Part shown: one piece after another, positions 45,120 to 56,157 of the stretch
How positions within the stretch are numbered: position 1 is the first letter of the stretch
How the letters are laid out: every line of letters starts with the position of its first letter
Origin: Cysteiniphilum litorale
GTDB taxonomy: Bacteria > Pseudomonadota > Gammaproteobacteria > Francisellales > Francisellaceae
Reading direction: 5' to 3'
Assembly (NCBI RefSeq): GCF_003428165.1
Contig: NZ_QLIQ01000006.1
Coordinates: 1 to 64,000 of the forward strand
DNA: 64,000 bases
Translations under genes and position numbers: made by a program
The notes under the pieces: generated by a model
The model's database searches: none
Told to the model about the DNA's origin: nothing
What the model saw: the letters and a program-made list of their open reading frames with translations, nothing else

Positions 45120-47741
45120 ATGTCGACTGAAAGCACGCACACACCGATGATGCAGCAATATTTAACGATCAAATCTCAATACCCTGAGACACTTTTGTTT
45201 TATCGCATGGGCGATTTTTATGAGTTATTTTATGATGATGCGCACAAAGCCGCTAAACTTCTGGATATCAGCCTTACAACACGCGGCAAATCAAATGGTG
45301 AACCCATTGCTATGGCAGGTGTACCTTATCACGCTGCTGAGAATTATCTATCACGCTTGGTCAAACAAGGTTTAAGTGTAGCTATTTGTGAGCAAGTGGG
45401 AGATGTTACAAACAAAGGTCCCGTAGCACGCGAGGTTGTACGTGTTATTACTCCGGCAACTGTCGCTGAAGAAAGCTTTACCGATAGTCACGATAGCAAT
45501 ATTCTAATGGCAGTTTTTGAGAATAAAACACGTATAGGCATTGCCTATTTGGAGTTTACCCAAGGTGAGCTAAAAGTGCTTGAAATCAAACGTGAGGATA
45601 ATACACTTCACGATCAGGTGCATCGCTTAAAAGCCAAAGAGTTACTGACTTGTGAATCAAGTTCCGATGAAATTCAGCCTAATCTGAGAAATGAACAAAT
45701 CTCTATCCAAAAGCGTCCCGAGTGGGAATTTCAATTAATGGGTGCCAAAAAATTAATTCAACAGTATTTTGGTCAAAATGCCCTAACTGATGAGCTCAAT
45801 AAAAAGCCTTTAGCCGTATCAGCCGCTGGTGCTTTACTCAATTATCTGGAGAATACGCAAAAAGCAACACCGAAACATCTACATAATATCACCATTGAAT
45901 CTAATGAGAACTTATTAAATATTGACGCCTCAAGTCGACGTAATCTTGAGCTTGAAACAAGCCTCTCTGGCAAAGGCAATCACACACTTTTTGCGATTAT
46001 CAATAAGTGTCAAACAGCACTTGGCAATCGCCTATTAAAGCAATGGTTTAAATCGCCAACAAAAGATCATCATATTTTGAATAGCCGTCAAGATGCAATA
46101 CAAGATCTCATTCAGCAATCAGCCATTGATGGCATTCAGGAGTTGCTTAAGCAAACGCAAGATATCGAGCGCATTGCCTCACGTATTGCTTTAAATAGTG
46201 CCAAGCCCAAAGATCTAATTGCGCTGAGACATACCCTAAGTATTTTGCCTGATCTCAAAGCAACAATTGAAAACAACCAACATGATCCATTGCTTATAGC
46301 ACATGCTAAGCATTTAACATTATTACCGCAAATTCTCGCACTTTTAAATGCATCTTTAGTTGATGAACCACCGATCACCATTCGCGATGGCGGTGTAATA
46401 AAGGAAGGTTTTGATGCACATCTTGATGAATTGCGAAACATCAGTCAGCATGCGGGTGACTATTTAATTCAACTTGAGCAACAACAGCGTGAACGCACAG
46501 GAATAAACACATTAAAGGTTAGCTTTAATAAAGTGCATGGTTACTATATTGAAATATCGAAAGCGCATAAAGTAGAGCTGCCAGTTGATTACACGCGCCG
46601 ACAAACACTCAAAAATGCTGAGCGTTACATCACACCTGAGCTTAAATCCTTTGAAGATAAGATTCTAAGCAGTGCGGAAAAAGCACTCGCCTATGAGAAA
46701 AGCCTATATCAGGATATTTTAGAAGAGATTCTTGTGGTGTACCAAGATCTGCAACAAACGGCAAAAGCAATTGCTGAGATTGATGTCTTAAGCAATTTAG
46801 CAGAGCGTGCGATCACCTTAAAATTAAATCGTCCGCAATTATCAAAAGATAAGGTTTTGGATATCAAAGACGGACGTCACTTAGTGATTGAAGCTTTATC
46901 TAAATCGCCCTTTATTGCTAATAGTAATCGCTTAGATCAGCAAAAGCACTTACAAATCATTACCGGACCCAATATGGGCGGGAAATCCACCTATATGCGT
47001 CAGATCGCGCATATTGTGTTTCTTACCCATTTAGGGTCTTTTATTCCCGCGCAAAGTGCATTAATTGGTGATATTGATGCGATTTACACACGCATTGGCG
47101 CATCCGATGATATTAGCTCTGGGCGTTCAACTTTTATGGTGGAGATGACCGAGTGTGCACATATCTTGCGTCATGCAACGGATAAGAGCCTTGTGCTAAT
47201 GGACGAGATTGGACGCGGCACCAGTACGTTTGATGGCTTAGCACTGGCAATGGCATGTGCTGAAAAGCTGTTAAAAATCGAAGCTTATACACTTTTTGCC
47301 ACACATTATTTTGAATTGACTCACTTGGCTGCACAATACCCTACTTTAGAGAATATCCACTTTGAGGCAACAGAATATAAAGATAACATTATTTTTTTGC
47401 ATCAAGCCAAACCAGGCGCCGCACTTAAAAGCTATGGTATTCAAGTAGCAAAGCTCGCAGGCGTGCCCCATGATGTGTTAAAGAATGCCAAAAAGATTCT
47501 ATCACGCCTAGAGATGCGCGATAACGATCCTTACGCGCCTATTCAGCAAAGTTTGGACTTTAGTTTCACAGCTCACCATGACCATGATGACAAACATGAT
47601 AATAGCATAGCGCATGATTATGAATTGGTGATTGAAAAGCTTAAAGCACTCGATCCTAACAAACTCACCCCAATTGAAGCAATGATGACACTATTTGACC
47701 TAAAATCAACACTTGAAGCAACAGAAAAACAACTGATTTAA
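45120..47741 (+). CDS. mutS: DNA mismatch repair protein MutS
   Basis: The protein of about 873 residues has every MutS domain. The mismatch-contact Phe-x-Glu lies in RMGDFYELF. Walker [10 protein letters not shown] sits near 625, and [14 protein letters not shown] is the Walker B and signature region. I chose the ATG at 45120, which begins MSTESTHTP; a TTG at 45096 is less likely. The last 54 bases of the gene and the 14 bases after it recur in diverged form at 49545-49612, beyond a DUF1703 gene. The intact copy here should be functional. Confidence 0.96.
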   Translation: MSTESTHTPMMQQYLTIKSQYPETLLFYRMGDFYELFYDDAHKAAKLLDISLTTRGKSNGEPIAMAGVPYHAAENYLSRLVKQGLSVAICEQVGDVTNKGPVAREVVRVITPATVAEESFTDSHDSNILMAVFENKTRIGIAYLEFTQGELKVLEIKREDNTLHDQVHRLKAKELLTCESSSDEIQPNLRNEQISIQKRPEWEFQLMGAKKLIQQYFGQNALTDELNKKPLAVSAAGALLNYLENTQKATPKHLHNITIESNENLLNIDASSRRNLELETSLSGKGNHTLFAIINKCQTALGNRLLKQWFKSPTKDHHILNSRQDAIQDLIQQSAIDGIQELLKQTQDIERIASRIALNSAKPKDLIALRHTLSILPDLKATIENNQHDPLLIAHAKHLTLLPQILALLNASLVDEPPITIRDGGVIKEGFDAHLDELRNISQHAGDYLIQLEQQQRERTGINTLKVSFNKVHGYYIEISKAHKVELPVDYTRRQTLKNAERYITPELKSFEDKILSSAEKALAYEKSLYQDILEEILVVYQDLQQTAKAIAEIDVLSNLAERAITLKLNRPQLSKDKVLDIKDGRHLVIEALSKSPFIANSNRLDQQKHLQIITGPNMGGKSTYMRQIAHIVFLTHLGSFIPAQSALIGDIDAIYTRIGASDDISSGRSTFMVEMTECAHILRHATDKSLVLMDEIGRGTSTFDGLALAMACAEKLLKIEAYTLFATHYFELTHLAAQYPTLENIHFEATEYKDNIIFLHQAKPGAALKSYGIQVAKLAGVPHDVLKNAKKILSRLEMRDNDPYAPIQQSLDFSFTAHHDHDDKHDNSIAHDYELVIEKLKALDPNKLTPIEAMMTLFDLKSTLEATEKQLI

Positions 47742-47755
47742 ATTCGTTATATTTT
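47688..47755 (+). repeat. mutS 3' end, copy 1 of a direct repeat
   Basis: These 68 bases cover the last codons of mutS, its stop and 14 bases beyond. They match 49545-49612 at 56 of 68 positions by my count. Confidence 0.8.
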
Positions 47756-47900
47756 ATCGGCTAAGACTATATATTCAGCGATAAGTGCTAACCCGCACTC
47801 TGAGCATTAGTCAAAGCCATATGTCCTCTCTCTCCCTTCGACTTTACAATCATACTTTGCTAAACTTTAAAACAATTGAAAAGTGATTAGCGCTAAAACC

Positions 47901-49484
47901 ATGAATGAAGTACAAAAAAATCTCCCCATCGGTGATTCTACTCTTACTCAAATTAGAGCAAGAAATGCCATCTATGTTGATAAAACTCGACATTTATTAC
48001 AGATGATTAACTCAGGGCGGTACTTCTTTTTATCACGTCCTAGACGCTTTGGCAAAAGCTTAACCCTTGATACGTTAAAACAGCTTTTTCTAGGTAATAG
48101 AGCGCTATTTAAAGACACCTTTGCAGAGACTAATTGGGATTGGGATGTCACTTATCCTGTTATTCATCTAAGCTTTGGTGGATCAAGCGCTTATAATAGT
48201 GAAAAAACAACATTAGATATTATTGAATTCACTTTAGAGGAACATGCAAAGGCACATGATCTCTCACTTCCCAAACGAGATTATGGTGCTCAACTGCATT
48301 ATCTCATTAGAGCATTACATGAAAAATACAATCAACCTGTTGTCTTACTTGTCGATGAATACGACAAACCAATTTTAGATGTCATCACCGATGAGCACGC
48401 AGCAATACGTAATCGTGAAATATTAAAGGGGGTTTATAGTGTTATTAAGGATAATGATGCGCACTTAAAGTTTGTTTTGCTCACAGGAGTAACCCGATTC
48501 TCTAAAGTCAGTTTATTCTCAGGTCTTAATAATCTTGAAGATATTAGTTTAATGCAACCTTATGCAGATATCTGTGGTTATACGCAAAGTGAGCTTGAAT
48601 CTGCATTTCAAGACTATTTAATCGATGTTGACAAAGACAAGCTTAAAAAATGGTATAACGGCTATAACTTTGGCGGTCATGCGCAGCAAAAGGTTTATAA
48701 TCCTTATGACATCTTACTCTTTATCCGTAATCAATATGAGTACCGCGATTATTGGTTTCAAACGGGGACTCCCTCATTTTTAATCCAACTGCTGCAAAAG
48801 CATCGCTATCGCGTCCCTGACTTTGAAAACTATCAAGTACAAGCGCGCTTTATTGACAGCATTGATGTAAAAAATATCCCACTTGAAGCATTGCTATTTC
48901 AAGCAGGATACTTGACCATCAAAGAAAAAATAAACATTGGCATGCAAATCGGTTATCGCCTGAAGTACCCTAATCTCGAGGTCAAAGCCGCTTTCAATAA
49001 TTGTGTCTCGCTCATTGGCACAAACTCGCACGCCAATGCGGTTAACACTAGCCGCCTAAGTGACAGTTTACTGTCTGATGATTGGCAAATGTTTTATGAT
49101 TGTGTGGTCGCCCTGTACGCCTCTATCCCTAATGAATGGTATCGCAATAACCCCATTCAAGATTATGAAGGTTTTTATTGCACAGTGATCTATAGTTATC
49201 TAACCGCACTTGGTTATGATGTGGTAGCTGAAGACTCCACCGCAATTGGGCGCATTGATATATCGATTGTGATCCCTGATTACAAGGTCATTATTCTTGA
49301 GCTTAAAGTCGCGAATGATAAAGATCTCTCTAAAGACGCATTACAACAAATTATTGACAAAAACTACGCCCATAAATTTTTGCATCTAGGTTTGCCAATT
49401 TATCAAGTCGGCATTTCCTTTGATCAAAATACTCGCGCAGTCAATGGCTTTGTGGTTGAACCGTTTTTAAATGATGAGAATTAG
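47901..49484 (+). CDS. AAA-ATPase-like / PD-(D/E)XK nuclease family protein (DUF1703 type), copy 3
   Basis: This member of about 527 residues has the same order as the other two: P-loop-like RPRRFGKS, Walker B LLVDEYDKP, then GRIDISIV and ILELK at the nuclease core. It is clearly more diverged from copies 1 and 2 than they are from each other. I chose the ATG at 47901; a GTG at 47883 would add six residues. The gene lies between the real mutS end and a diverged second copy of that end, which suggests arrival by recombination. Function is unknown. Confidence 0.88.
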   Translation: MNEVQKNLPIGDSTLTQIRARNAIYVDKTRHLLQMINSGRYFFLSRPRRFGKSLTLDTLKQLFLGNRALFKDTFAETNWDWDVTYPVIHLSFGGSSAYNSEKTTLDIIEFTLEEHAKAHDLSLPKRDYGAQLHYLIRALHEKYNQPVVLLVDEYDKPILDVITDEHAAIRNREILKGVYSVIKDNDAHLKFVLLTGVTRFSKVSLFSGLNNLEDISLMQPYADICGYTQSELESAFQDYLIDVDKDKLKKWYNGYNFGGHAQQKVYNPYDILLFIRNQYEYRDYWFQTGTPSFLIQLLQKHRYRVPDFENYQVQARFIDSIDVKNIPLEALLFQAGYLTIKEKINIGMQIGYRLKYPNLEVKAAFNNCVSLIGTNSHANAVNTSRLSDSLLSDDWQMFYDCVVALYASIPNEWYRNNPIQDYEGFYCTVIYSYLTALGYDVVAEDSTAIGRIDISIVIPDYKVIILELKVANDKDLSKDALQQIIDKNYAHKFLHLGLPIYQVGISFDQNTRAVNGFVVEPFLNDEN

Positions 49485-49544
49485 TTCTGTACAGAGATGC
49501 TGTAAATTGCTTTGTGATGGCTATATACCAAGGCGAATCGCACT

Positions 49545-49612
49545 ACACTATTTGATCTTAAATCAGCGCTTAAAACCGTAGATAAACAACTGGTTTAAAT
49601 TCGTTACATTTT
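49545..49612 (+). repeat. Diverged duplicate of the mutS 3' end
   Basis: This stretch repeats the end of mutS beyond the inserted DUF1703 gene. It still reads LFDLKSALKTVDKQLV and a stop, against [16 protein letters not shown] in mutS. Of 12 base changes, several are at third positions. The remaining parts of the 49485-49699 spacer hold nothing clear. Confidence 0.8.
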
Positions 49613-49699
49613 GTGCAAAATTATTTAGCATTTGCGCATTGCAATCGCTTTAACTCAAAGTCATAATGCTTTTTCGTTTATTAAAAACCCTGATGAACT

Positions 49700-50971
49700 T
49701 TGAAAGCGACAATAACAACCAATAAAGTACATTTAAGTTTATTCATCTGGTTTTTGGGTGCATTTTTCTTCTTTTGTGAGTACTTTCTGCGCGTCTCCCC
49801 TAGTGTCATGTTGCCTGAGCTTTCTGACAAGTTCTCAGTCACTGCCGCGGGACTTGGTGCTTTATCTGCCTTTTTCTACTATCCATACATTCTTATGCAA
49901 ATTCCTGTTGGTATGATTACCGATAAATTTGGGCCTAAAAAAGTGATGATGCTAGCTGCTTTTATCACTGGTGTTGCTTGTATTATTTTTGCTCTTGCCA
50001 ATAGCTTAACACTTGCCATTATTGCACGTATGCTCATGGTTTTTTGTGGTGCATTTGCGTTTGTCGGCACACTGCGTTTAGCGATTAACTTCTTCACACC
50101 GAGCATCTTTGCCATGCTCACTGGCATCACCCAAGCCATGGGCATGCTTGGCGCTGCTGTTGGTGAAGCGCCAATGAGTATTTATGTGCATCATGTTGGT
50201 GTTGAGGTCGCGATGCTTAGTTTTGCGATATTATTTTTCATCATTGGTCTTCTTATGCTGTGGATGAGCAAACACAATGCAACGAAGCAACCGTTTGCAG
50301 CGATTAACAATAGCAGCAAAATATCCCACGGCATTAAAGAAGTGATAAAGAATAAAGCACTATGGCTAAACTGCCTGTTTATTGGTTGCTTATATGGACC
50401 AACAACCGTTTTTGCCGAGATGTGGGGTGCGTCATTTACTGCGAGCTTCAGAGGGTTAACACACACAGATGCCGCCTTTACCACCAGTCTTATTTTTATT
50501 GGCATGGTGTTTGGTTGCCCTTTGTTTGGTTTTTTAAACAGTATTTGCAACGCACTGCAATTGATGCGTTTATCCGCTTTGCTTTGTCTTATCTTAATGA
50601 TTGTGATTATTTATGTGCCGAGATTATCGCTACTTGAATTACAGATAATTTATTTTTGTTATGGGATTTGTAATGCTGGAATCATTCCTTCTTATAATCG
50701 TTCTGCCCTTTTGGTACCACGCCAATACTCAGGCATAGCACTTGGTATTACTAATATGTTCTCAGTTTTATTAGGCGCAATATGCATTCAACTTGTCGGC
50801 ATTTTGATTCATCTAGTCATTAGCAATCAAATGCAAAGCACACATATCTATCCGGCTGAAATCTATCAACGCATATTTATACTGATTATCGTCTTATTCT
50901 GTATTTGTTTGGCACTCTCTTTCAAAATGAAATCCATCTCAAAATCAACATCACTTGCACACGTTTCGTAA
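49700..50971 (+). CDS. MFS transporter of the Pht (phagosomal) type
   Basis: The 423-residue protein has twelve membrane helices. MIPVGMITDKFGPKKV-like loop 2-3 text (QIPVGMITDKFGPKKVM) and FFFCEYFLRVSPSVM near the N-terminus resemble Pht transporters of Legionella and Francisella, which take up amino acids or nucleosides in host cells. The substrate here is unknown. The start is TTG: an in-frame stop lies two codons upstream, and the next ATG would cut off helix 1. No good ribosome site is seen, so the start is uncertain. Confidence 0.8.
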   Translation: MKATITTNKVHLSLFIWFLGAFFFFCEYFLRVSPSVMLPELSDKFSVTAAGLGALSAFFYYPYILMQIPVGMITDKFGPKKVMMLAAFITGVACIIFALANSLTLAIIARMLMVFCGAFAFVGTLRLAINFFTPSIFAMLTGITQAMGMLGAAVGEAPMSIYVHHVGVEVAMLSFAILFFIIGLLMLWMSKHNATKQPFAAINNSSKISHGIKEVIKNKALWLNCLFIGCLYGPTTVFAEMWGASFTASFRGLTHTDAAFTTSLIFIGMVFGCPLFGFLNSICNALQLMRLSALLCLILMIVIIYVPRLSLLELQIIYFCYGICNAGIIPSYNRSALLVPRQYSGIALGITNMFSVLLGAICIQLVGILIHLVISNQMQSTHIYPAEIYQRIFILIIVLFCICLALSFKMKSISKSTSLAHVS

Positions 50972-51288
50972 CATTAACGTAATTCGATATAAAAAAGTAC
51001 AAACCCTGTTGGATTTACTGCAAACCCTCGTTAAAATGAACGCCTGTTCTAATTTTGGGTTTTACAAGACAGTATAACGATTAATGATCAACAAAATTTG
51101 CCATGTGCCAACGATACAACAAGATACTGATTACATAAATACTTTGTCAAAATCGTGTAATTTTAGTATTTTTACGACTATTCATCACTACTTTCAGCTA
51201 GCATCTACTATGCTAAATAATGACTTCAGTGCTTTTTGCTCTATAATGATTAAACGCATAAAGCAATTTGAGATTAAAGGAAATCAAT
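50972..51288. other. Intergenic region between the MFS gene and dsbB
   Basis: This 317-nt spacer carries the candidate dsbB promoter near its right end. A 72-codon frame at 51084-51302 has no recognisable features or ribosome site and overlaps the dsbB start, so I do not call it. Nothing else stands out. Confidence 0.4.
51220..51247 (+). promoter_or_regulatory. Candidate dsbB promoter
   Basis: A perfect TATAAT lies at 51242-51247, 16 nt after ATGACT (51220-51225), which matches 4 of 6 bases of the -35 consensus. It would give a leader of about 35 nt before the dsbB ATG, which has a strong AAAGGA ribosome site. Confidence 0.45.
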
Positions 51289-51823
51289 ATGCACGGATTT
51301 AGAAGCCCGCAAATCTATTTAAAAACATTTATCATCGGTCTTTTGGTGATTGCTGGCATTATCTATTTTGAGCTAACGGGTTTAAAGCCTTGTCCTATGT
51401 GCTTACTACAACAATTTGCTATTCTATTTATTAGCATTATTGCACTTATCGCCCTTATTCATAAGCCTAAAATAAAGGGGGGTGCGTATTTATAGTTTTA
51501 TCCTTGGTGTAATTGCATTACTTGGCGCCTTAGTTGCCTTAAAGCAAGTTTGGATGCAGATAAACCCAAGTGAATATATCGGCAGCTGTGAAGCAGGTGT
51601 CGATAGTTTATTTCAAAATCTACCTTTTTTGGACTTCTTAAAGTCACTTTTCACAAGTGGACCTGACTGCTCACAAGTTGACTGGCAACTGTTTGGCTTA
51701 AGCATGGCAAGTTATAGTTTTATTATCTTTATCGTACTTAGTACGCTACATTTTTGGCAGTTTCTATTTTATAACCATCGCAATTTAATAAATAAAACAA
51801 AAAATATGAAAACAGAAGGATAA
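51289..51823 (+). pseudogene. dsbB: Disulfide bond oxidoreductase DsbB, split by a frameshift in a G6 tract
   Basis: Two frames together encode a normal DsbB. The first (51289-51495) carries helix 1 and the quinone-side CPMC. The second (from about 51483) carries the rest, including the second periplasmic pair in GSCEAG and GPDCSQ. The break lies at six Gs, 51477-51482. With five Gs the protein would read through as KIKGVRIYSFILG and be 177 residues. DsbB reoxidises DsbA. This may be a slippage-switched gene, a real mutation or a sequencing error. Start ATG has AAAGGA 7 nt upstream. Efflux genes follow 3 nt later. Confidence 0.88.
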
Positions 51824-51826
51824 ATC

Positions 51827-53032
51827 ATGGCTGAACTCTCCCTAAAAGCACCTAAGAAAAAGCTTATTAAAGCTTTTATCATCGTCATTGCCATTCTTGT
51901 CGTTATCTTTGGCGGCATCTTTGGCTTTGCCAGTTTTGTCAACGGTAAAAAGGCTTCAGCCATGGCAACTTGGAAAATGCAAGCACCTGAAGTCACTGCT
52001 ACTGATGCTAAATCTGAAACGTGGTACCCAAGTGTTAAAACCATTGGTGAAGCTGTCGCCATCCAAAATGTCAATGTTACCGCTCAAGCTTCAGGCTTGG
52101 TATCAACCATCTCTTTTGAGGCTGGACAAATGGTTAAAAAAGGTGATGTGTTATTCACACTTGATACGCAACAGTTACAAGCACAGCTAAAGCAAGCACA
52201 AGCTGATCTAGCATTAGCCAAAATCACTTATCAGCGTGATCTTGACTTAATGAAAAGCCAAGCGGTTTCACAACAAACAGCGGATGAGTCACACGCAAAA
52301 TATGAAGCCAACCTTGCTAATGTTGAATCGATTCAAGCTGATATCAACTATCGCACGGTAAAAGCACCATTTGATGGTAAGATTGGTTTGCGTCAAATTA
52401 GCTTAGGTCAATACTTTAGTGCTGGCAACAGTGCAGCAACGCTAACTGAAATATCACCGATTTACATAGATTTTAGTATTCCACAAAATAACTTTAGCAA
52501 TGTTAAAGTTGGCGGTGACATTGAGTTTACTTCTGACTCCTATCCAGGTGTTACTTTCAAGGCAAAAATCACTGCCATTAACTCACAAATCACCAGTGAT
52601 AACAGAGCACTTAACATTCAAGCAACCTTTGATAACAAGGATCAACAACATTTGATCTACCCTGGTATGTTCCTTGATGTCAGTTTAATTCTTCCTCCGA
52701 TTCCAAACACCATCATTATCCCGCGAAATGCCGTAAGCTATACCCTATATGGTGAAACAGTTTATGTACTTGAACCTGACTCAAAAGATGGTCAACCTGT
52801 GATGTCTGAATACAGCGCTATGAAAGATGGACAGGTTCAGCTCGTATCGACAGGTAAACAGCAATACACAGCTAAGCAGGTTCCAGTGAAAACGACTATG
52901 ACTAATGATAATAAAGTCATCGTTGAAGGCATTAAAGCTGGTGACATGGTGGCGACCTCTGGTCAAAACAAACTGCAAAACGGTGTTAGTGTTGTTATCA
53001 ATAATGACGTTGACTTCAAAAACAACCCATAG
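51827..53032 (+). CDS. RND efflux periplasmic adaptor (membrane fusion protein)
   Basis: The 401-residue protein has an N-terminal membrane anchor at about 14-36, then the adaptor parts: a lipoyl-like half (GLVSTISFEAGQMVKKGDVL), an alpha hairpin at about 120-175, the second lipoyl half (VKAPFDGKIGLRQISLGQY), and beta-barrel and proximal domains. It bridges the RND pump to an outer-membrane channel. The ATG has AGAAGGA 7 nt upstream and lies 3 nt after the dsbB stop, so the two may be co-transcribed. Confidence 0.92.
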   Translation: MAELSLKAPKKKLIKAFIIVIAILVVIFGGIFGFASFVNGKKASAMATWKMQAPEVTATDAKSETWYPSVKTIGEAVAIQNVNVTAQASGLVSTISFEAGQMVKKGDVLFTLDTQQLQAQLKQAQADLALAKITYQRDLDLMKSQAVSQQTADESHAKYEANLANVESIQADINYRTVKAPFDGKIGLRQISLGQYFSAGNSAATLTEISPIYIDFSIPQNNFSNVKVGGDIEFTSDSYPGVTFKAKITAINSQITSDNRALNIQATFDNKDQQHLIYPGMFLDVSLILPPIPNTIIIPRNAVSYTLYGETVYVLEPDSKDGQPVMSEYSAMKDGQVQLVSTGKQQYTAKQVPVKTTMTNDNKVIVEGIKAGDMVATSGQNKLQNGVSVVINNDVDFKNNP

Positions 53033-53043
53033 GAAAACGGCAT

Positions 53044-56000
53044 ATGCATTTTATTGATATCTTTATAAAACGGCCTGTGCTATCAACGGTGATCAGCTTA
53101 CTGATACTCGTTGCTGGAATAGGGACGGCATTTACCTTGCAGGTACGCCAGTACCCATATATGAACAATGCGACAATTATTGTAACAACCGCTTATCCTG
53201 GAGCTAACCCTGAGATTATTCAAGGATTTATCACAACACCACTAGAGCAATCCGTTGGTGCAGCTGATGGTATTGATTACATGACCTCGCAAAGCGTATT
53301 GGGTTTAAGTACATTAACGATTAACGTTAAACTAGGTGCTGATCCTAATAATGTACTTAGTCAAGTGGTACAAAAAGTCAATGCCGTACAAAACGTCATG
53401 CCAAGTGGCGCGCAATCACCCGCAATTGATATGCAATCAGGTAACTCATTCCCATCACTCATTTTAGGCTTTACCAGTGACGCCTTAAATGAACAGGAGA
53501 TTACAGCTTATATCAAAAATCAGCTAACCCCTAAGCTACAGTCTTTGGGCGGCATTTCCAATGTGATCATTTGGGGGCAAAAAGATTATGCCATGCGTGT
53601 TTGGTTAAACTATGATAAGATGGCACGCTTTAATGTCACCCCCGACGATATTGCCAATGCATTACAAGCAAATAGTTTGATTGCTGCCGGTGGACAAATC
53701 AAAGGTCCTTACTTTAACGTCACCTTAAACCCAACCACCAACCTTGATAATGCACAAACGTATAAACAATTAGTTGTTAAAAATGAAAATGGCAATCTCG
53801 TTCGATTAGGTGATGTTGCGACGGTTGAATTGGGTGCTCAAACCTATACTGCCAATGTAAGCTTCAATGGCAAATATGGCGTTTTTGCAGGTGTGGTTGC
53901 CGCATCTGATGCTAACGTCCTCACCGTTGTTGATAATATCATGAAAGACTTGCCAAGTATAAAAGCCAGTCTACCCACTGGTTTGAACATGAATATTGTC
54001 TACAACAATACCACTTATATTAAAGCATCTATTGAAGACGTAGTAAAAACACTGATTGAAGCGGTGATTATTGTAACCGTTGTTTTATTCTTATTTATTG
54101 GTTCTTTTAGATCCGTTATTATCCCAGTGGTTGCTATTCCATTATCGATGATTGGTTCATTCTTATTAATGTTTCTTATGGGCTTCTCAATCAACTTATT
54201 AACGCTGTTATCGATGGTACTTGCTATTGGGCTCGTGGTCGATGATGCGATTGTTGTGCTTGAGAACATTTACCGACACATCGAAGAAGGGGCAACACCT
54301 TTTGAAGCAGCTATTCAAGGTGCCAGAGAAATTGCCAACCCTGTGATCTTAATGACATTAACCCTTGTTGCCGTTTACTTACCGATTGGGATGATGGGTG
54401 GCTTAACAGGGATATTATTTACTGAATTCGCTTACTCATTAGCGGGTGCTGTTGTCATTTCTGGCATTGTTGCCTATACATTCTCACCAATGCTCTGTTC
54501 AAAAGTCCTTTCTAAATCAATTACTGAGGCAAAAACAGTTAAGTTTATTGATAAGCTATTTGAGAAACTTAAAAATGCTTATGAGCGTGCCCTACGTCTT
54601 GTGATGAGCGTGCGCATCGTCGTGATTTTATTTGGTGCAGTCGTCTTAATCAGCTGCTACTCATTATTTATGGGTACAAAATCAGAGCTTGCACCAACGG
54701 AAGATCAGGCCTTTATTGGTATCCAAGGAACAGCCCCGTCTCCAGCTAACATTCACTATTTAAATACCTTCGCGCCAGCGCTTTATAAAGACATGCAAAG
54801 CTTACCAGGTGTTGAGTCAACCTTCGTTGTCAATGGCTATCCACAAAGTAATAACAGCTTTGGCGGCGTGGTATTAAAACCATGGAGTGAGCGCAAAGAA
54901 ACACAAATGGAAATCAAACCGGTATTGCAAAACCTTGTCAATAACGTTGCAGGCTCTCAAATTTATACCTTTGAGATGCCGTCGTTACCAGGTATTTCAT
55001 TTGGTCCACCGATGCAGTTTGTCATCCAATCCGTTAATAGCTATCCAAGTATTTATGGCATTGCTAATGATGTCATCAACAAAATGATGTCAAGCGGGTT
55101 GTTTGTCTTTGCTCAAAGTGATCTACAATTTGATAATCCTCAAATGATTGTACAAATTGATCGTGAAAAAGCAGCTTCCTTGGGGATCAGCATGCAGCAA
55201 ATTGCTCAAGCACTTGGTTATGCTTACTCAGGAGGTTACGTTAACTACTTTAGTATGCTTGGTTACAGCTATCAGGTTATTCCTGAGCTTGCGGATGATT
55301 TGAAGTTGACCAAAGAACAGCTTGGACAAATCCGCATTACCACAGCCAGTGGCAAGCTCGTGCCACTTTCAGCTATTGTCACATTTAAAACGCAAAGTGT
55401 GCCACTGAGTTTAAATCGTTTCCAACAACTAAACTCAGCAACCATTAATGCAGTAACCACACCAGGCATTAGTCAAGGTCAGGCGATTGAATATATGCAG
55501 AGTCTTGCTAAAACAGAACTGCCACAAGGTTATACGCATGACTACGCAGGTTCTGCGCGTCAATTCTTGGAAAACAGCAGCCAAATGGCAGTTGCTTTCT
55601 TATTCGCCCTGATTGTGATCTTTTTGATGCTTGCAGCTCAGTTTGAAAGCTTCAGAGACCCACTGATTATCTTAATCAGTGTGCCAATGTCTATTTGTGG
55701 CGCGTTAATTCCACTGTATCTAGGGCAACTATTTAACTTAGGTTATGCCTCAATCAATATCTACACGCAAGTTGGTTTGATTACCTTGATTGGTCTGATT
55801 AGTAAGCACGGTATTTTGTTGGTGGAGTTTGCCAATAAACTGCAAGAAGAAGGCTATGATAAAGTTGAGGCAATTTTAAAATCAGCTGCCCTTCGCCTGC
55901 GCCCCATTCTTATGACAACGGCTGCAATGGTTGTTGGTGTTATACCATTGGTGCTCGCTACAGGAGCTGGAGCTGTTAGTCGCCAATCTATCGGTATTGT

Positions 56001-56157
56001 TATTGCATCTGGTATGACGATTGGTACGCTTTTCACCCTTTTTGTTGTCCCTGTTGTTTACACGTATCTTGCCAAAGATCGTCGCGCATTGATTGAACGC
56101 TGGAAAGAAGAAGATAAGATCATCGCACAAATTAACAAAAATCATCATTTAGAATAA
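53044..56157 (+). CDS. RND multidrug efflux pump (HAE1/AcrB type)
   Basis: This 1037-residue inner-membrane pump has twelve helices and two large periplasmic loops. The proton-relay pair Asp-Asp lies in helix 4 (IGLVVDDAIVVLEN), and QVRQYPYM and PGANPEIIQ at the N-terminus are typical. It exports drugs or other compounds with the adaptor 11 nt upstream. No outer-membrane channel or regulator gene lies nearby. Length and motifs are complete. Substrates cannot be predicted. Confidence 0.95.
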   Translation: MHFIDIFIKRPVLSTVISLLILVAGIGTAFTLQVRQYPYMNNATIIVTTAYPGANPEIIQGFITTPLEQSVGAADGIDYMTSQSVLGLSTLTINVKLGADPNNVLSQVVQKVNAVQNVMPSGAQSPAIDMQSGNSFPSLILGFTSDALNEQEITAYIKNQLTPKLQSLGGISNVIIWGQKDYAMRVWLNYDKMARFNVTPDDIANALQANSLIAAGGQIKGPYFNVTLNPTTNLDNAQTYKQLVVKNENGNLVRLGDVATVELGAQTYTANVSFNGKYGVFAGVVAASDANVLTVVDNIMKDLPSIKASLPTGLNMNIVYNNTTYIKASIEDVVKTLIEAVIIVTVVLFLFIGSFRSVIIPVVAIPLSMIGSFLLMFLMGFSINLLTLLSMVLAIGLVVDDAIVVLENIYRHIEEGATPFEAAIQGAREIANPVILMTLTLVAVYLPIGMMGGLTGILFTEFAYSLAGAVVISGIVAYTFSPMLCSKVLSKSITEAKTVKFIDKLFEKLKNAYERALRLVMSVRIVVILFGAVVLISCYSLFMGTKSELAPTEDQAFIGIQGTAPSPANIHYLNTFAPALYKDMQSLPGVESTFVVNGYPQSNNSFGGVVLKPWSERKETQMEIKPVLQNLVNNVAGSQIYTFEMPSLPGISFGPPMQFVIQSVNSYPSIYGIANDVINKMMSSGLFVFAQSDLQFDNPQMIVQIDREKAASLGISMQQIAQALGYAYSGGYVNYFSMLGYSYQVIPELADDLKLTKEQLGQIRITTASGKLVPLSAIVTFKTQSVPLSLNRFQQLNSATINAVTTPGISQGQAIEYMQSLAKTELPQGYTHDYAGSARQFLENSSQMAVAFLFALIVIFLMLAAQFESFRDPLIILISVPMSICGALIPLYLGQLFNLGYASINIYTQVGLITLIGLISKHGILLVEFANKLQEEGYDKVEAILKSAALRLRPILMTTAAMVVGVIPLVLATGAGAVSRQSIGIVIASGMTIGTLFTLFVVPVVYTYLAKDRRALIERWKEEDKIIAQINKNHHLE

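Noticed and set aside
51084-51302. 72-codon frame upstream of dsbB
   Set aside because: It has no ribosome site or recognisable feature, and it overlaps the well-supported dsbB start and its candidate promoter.
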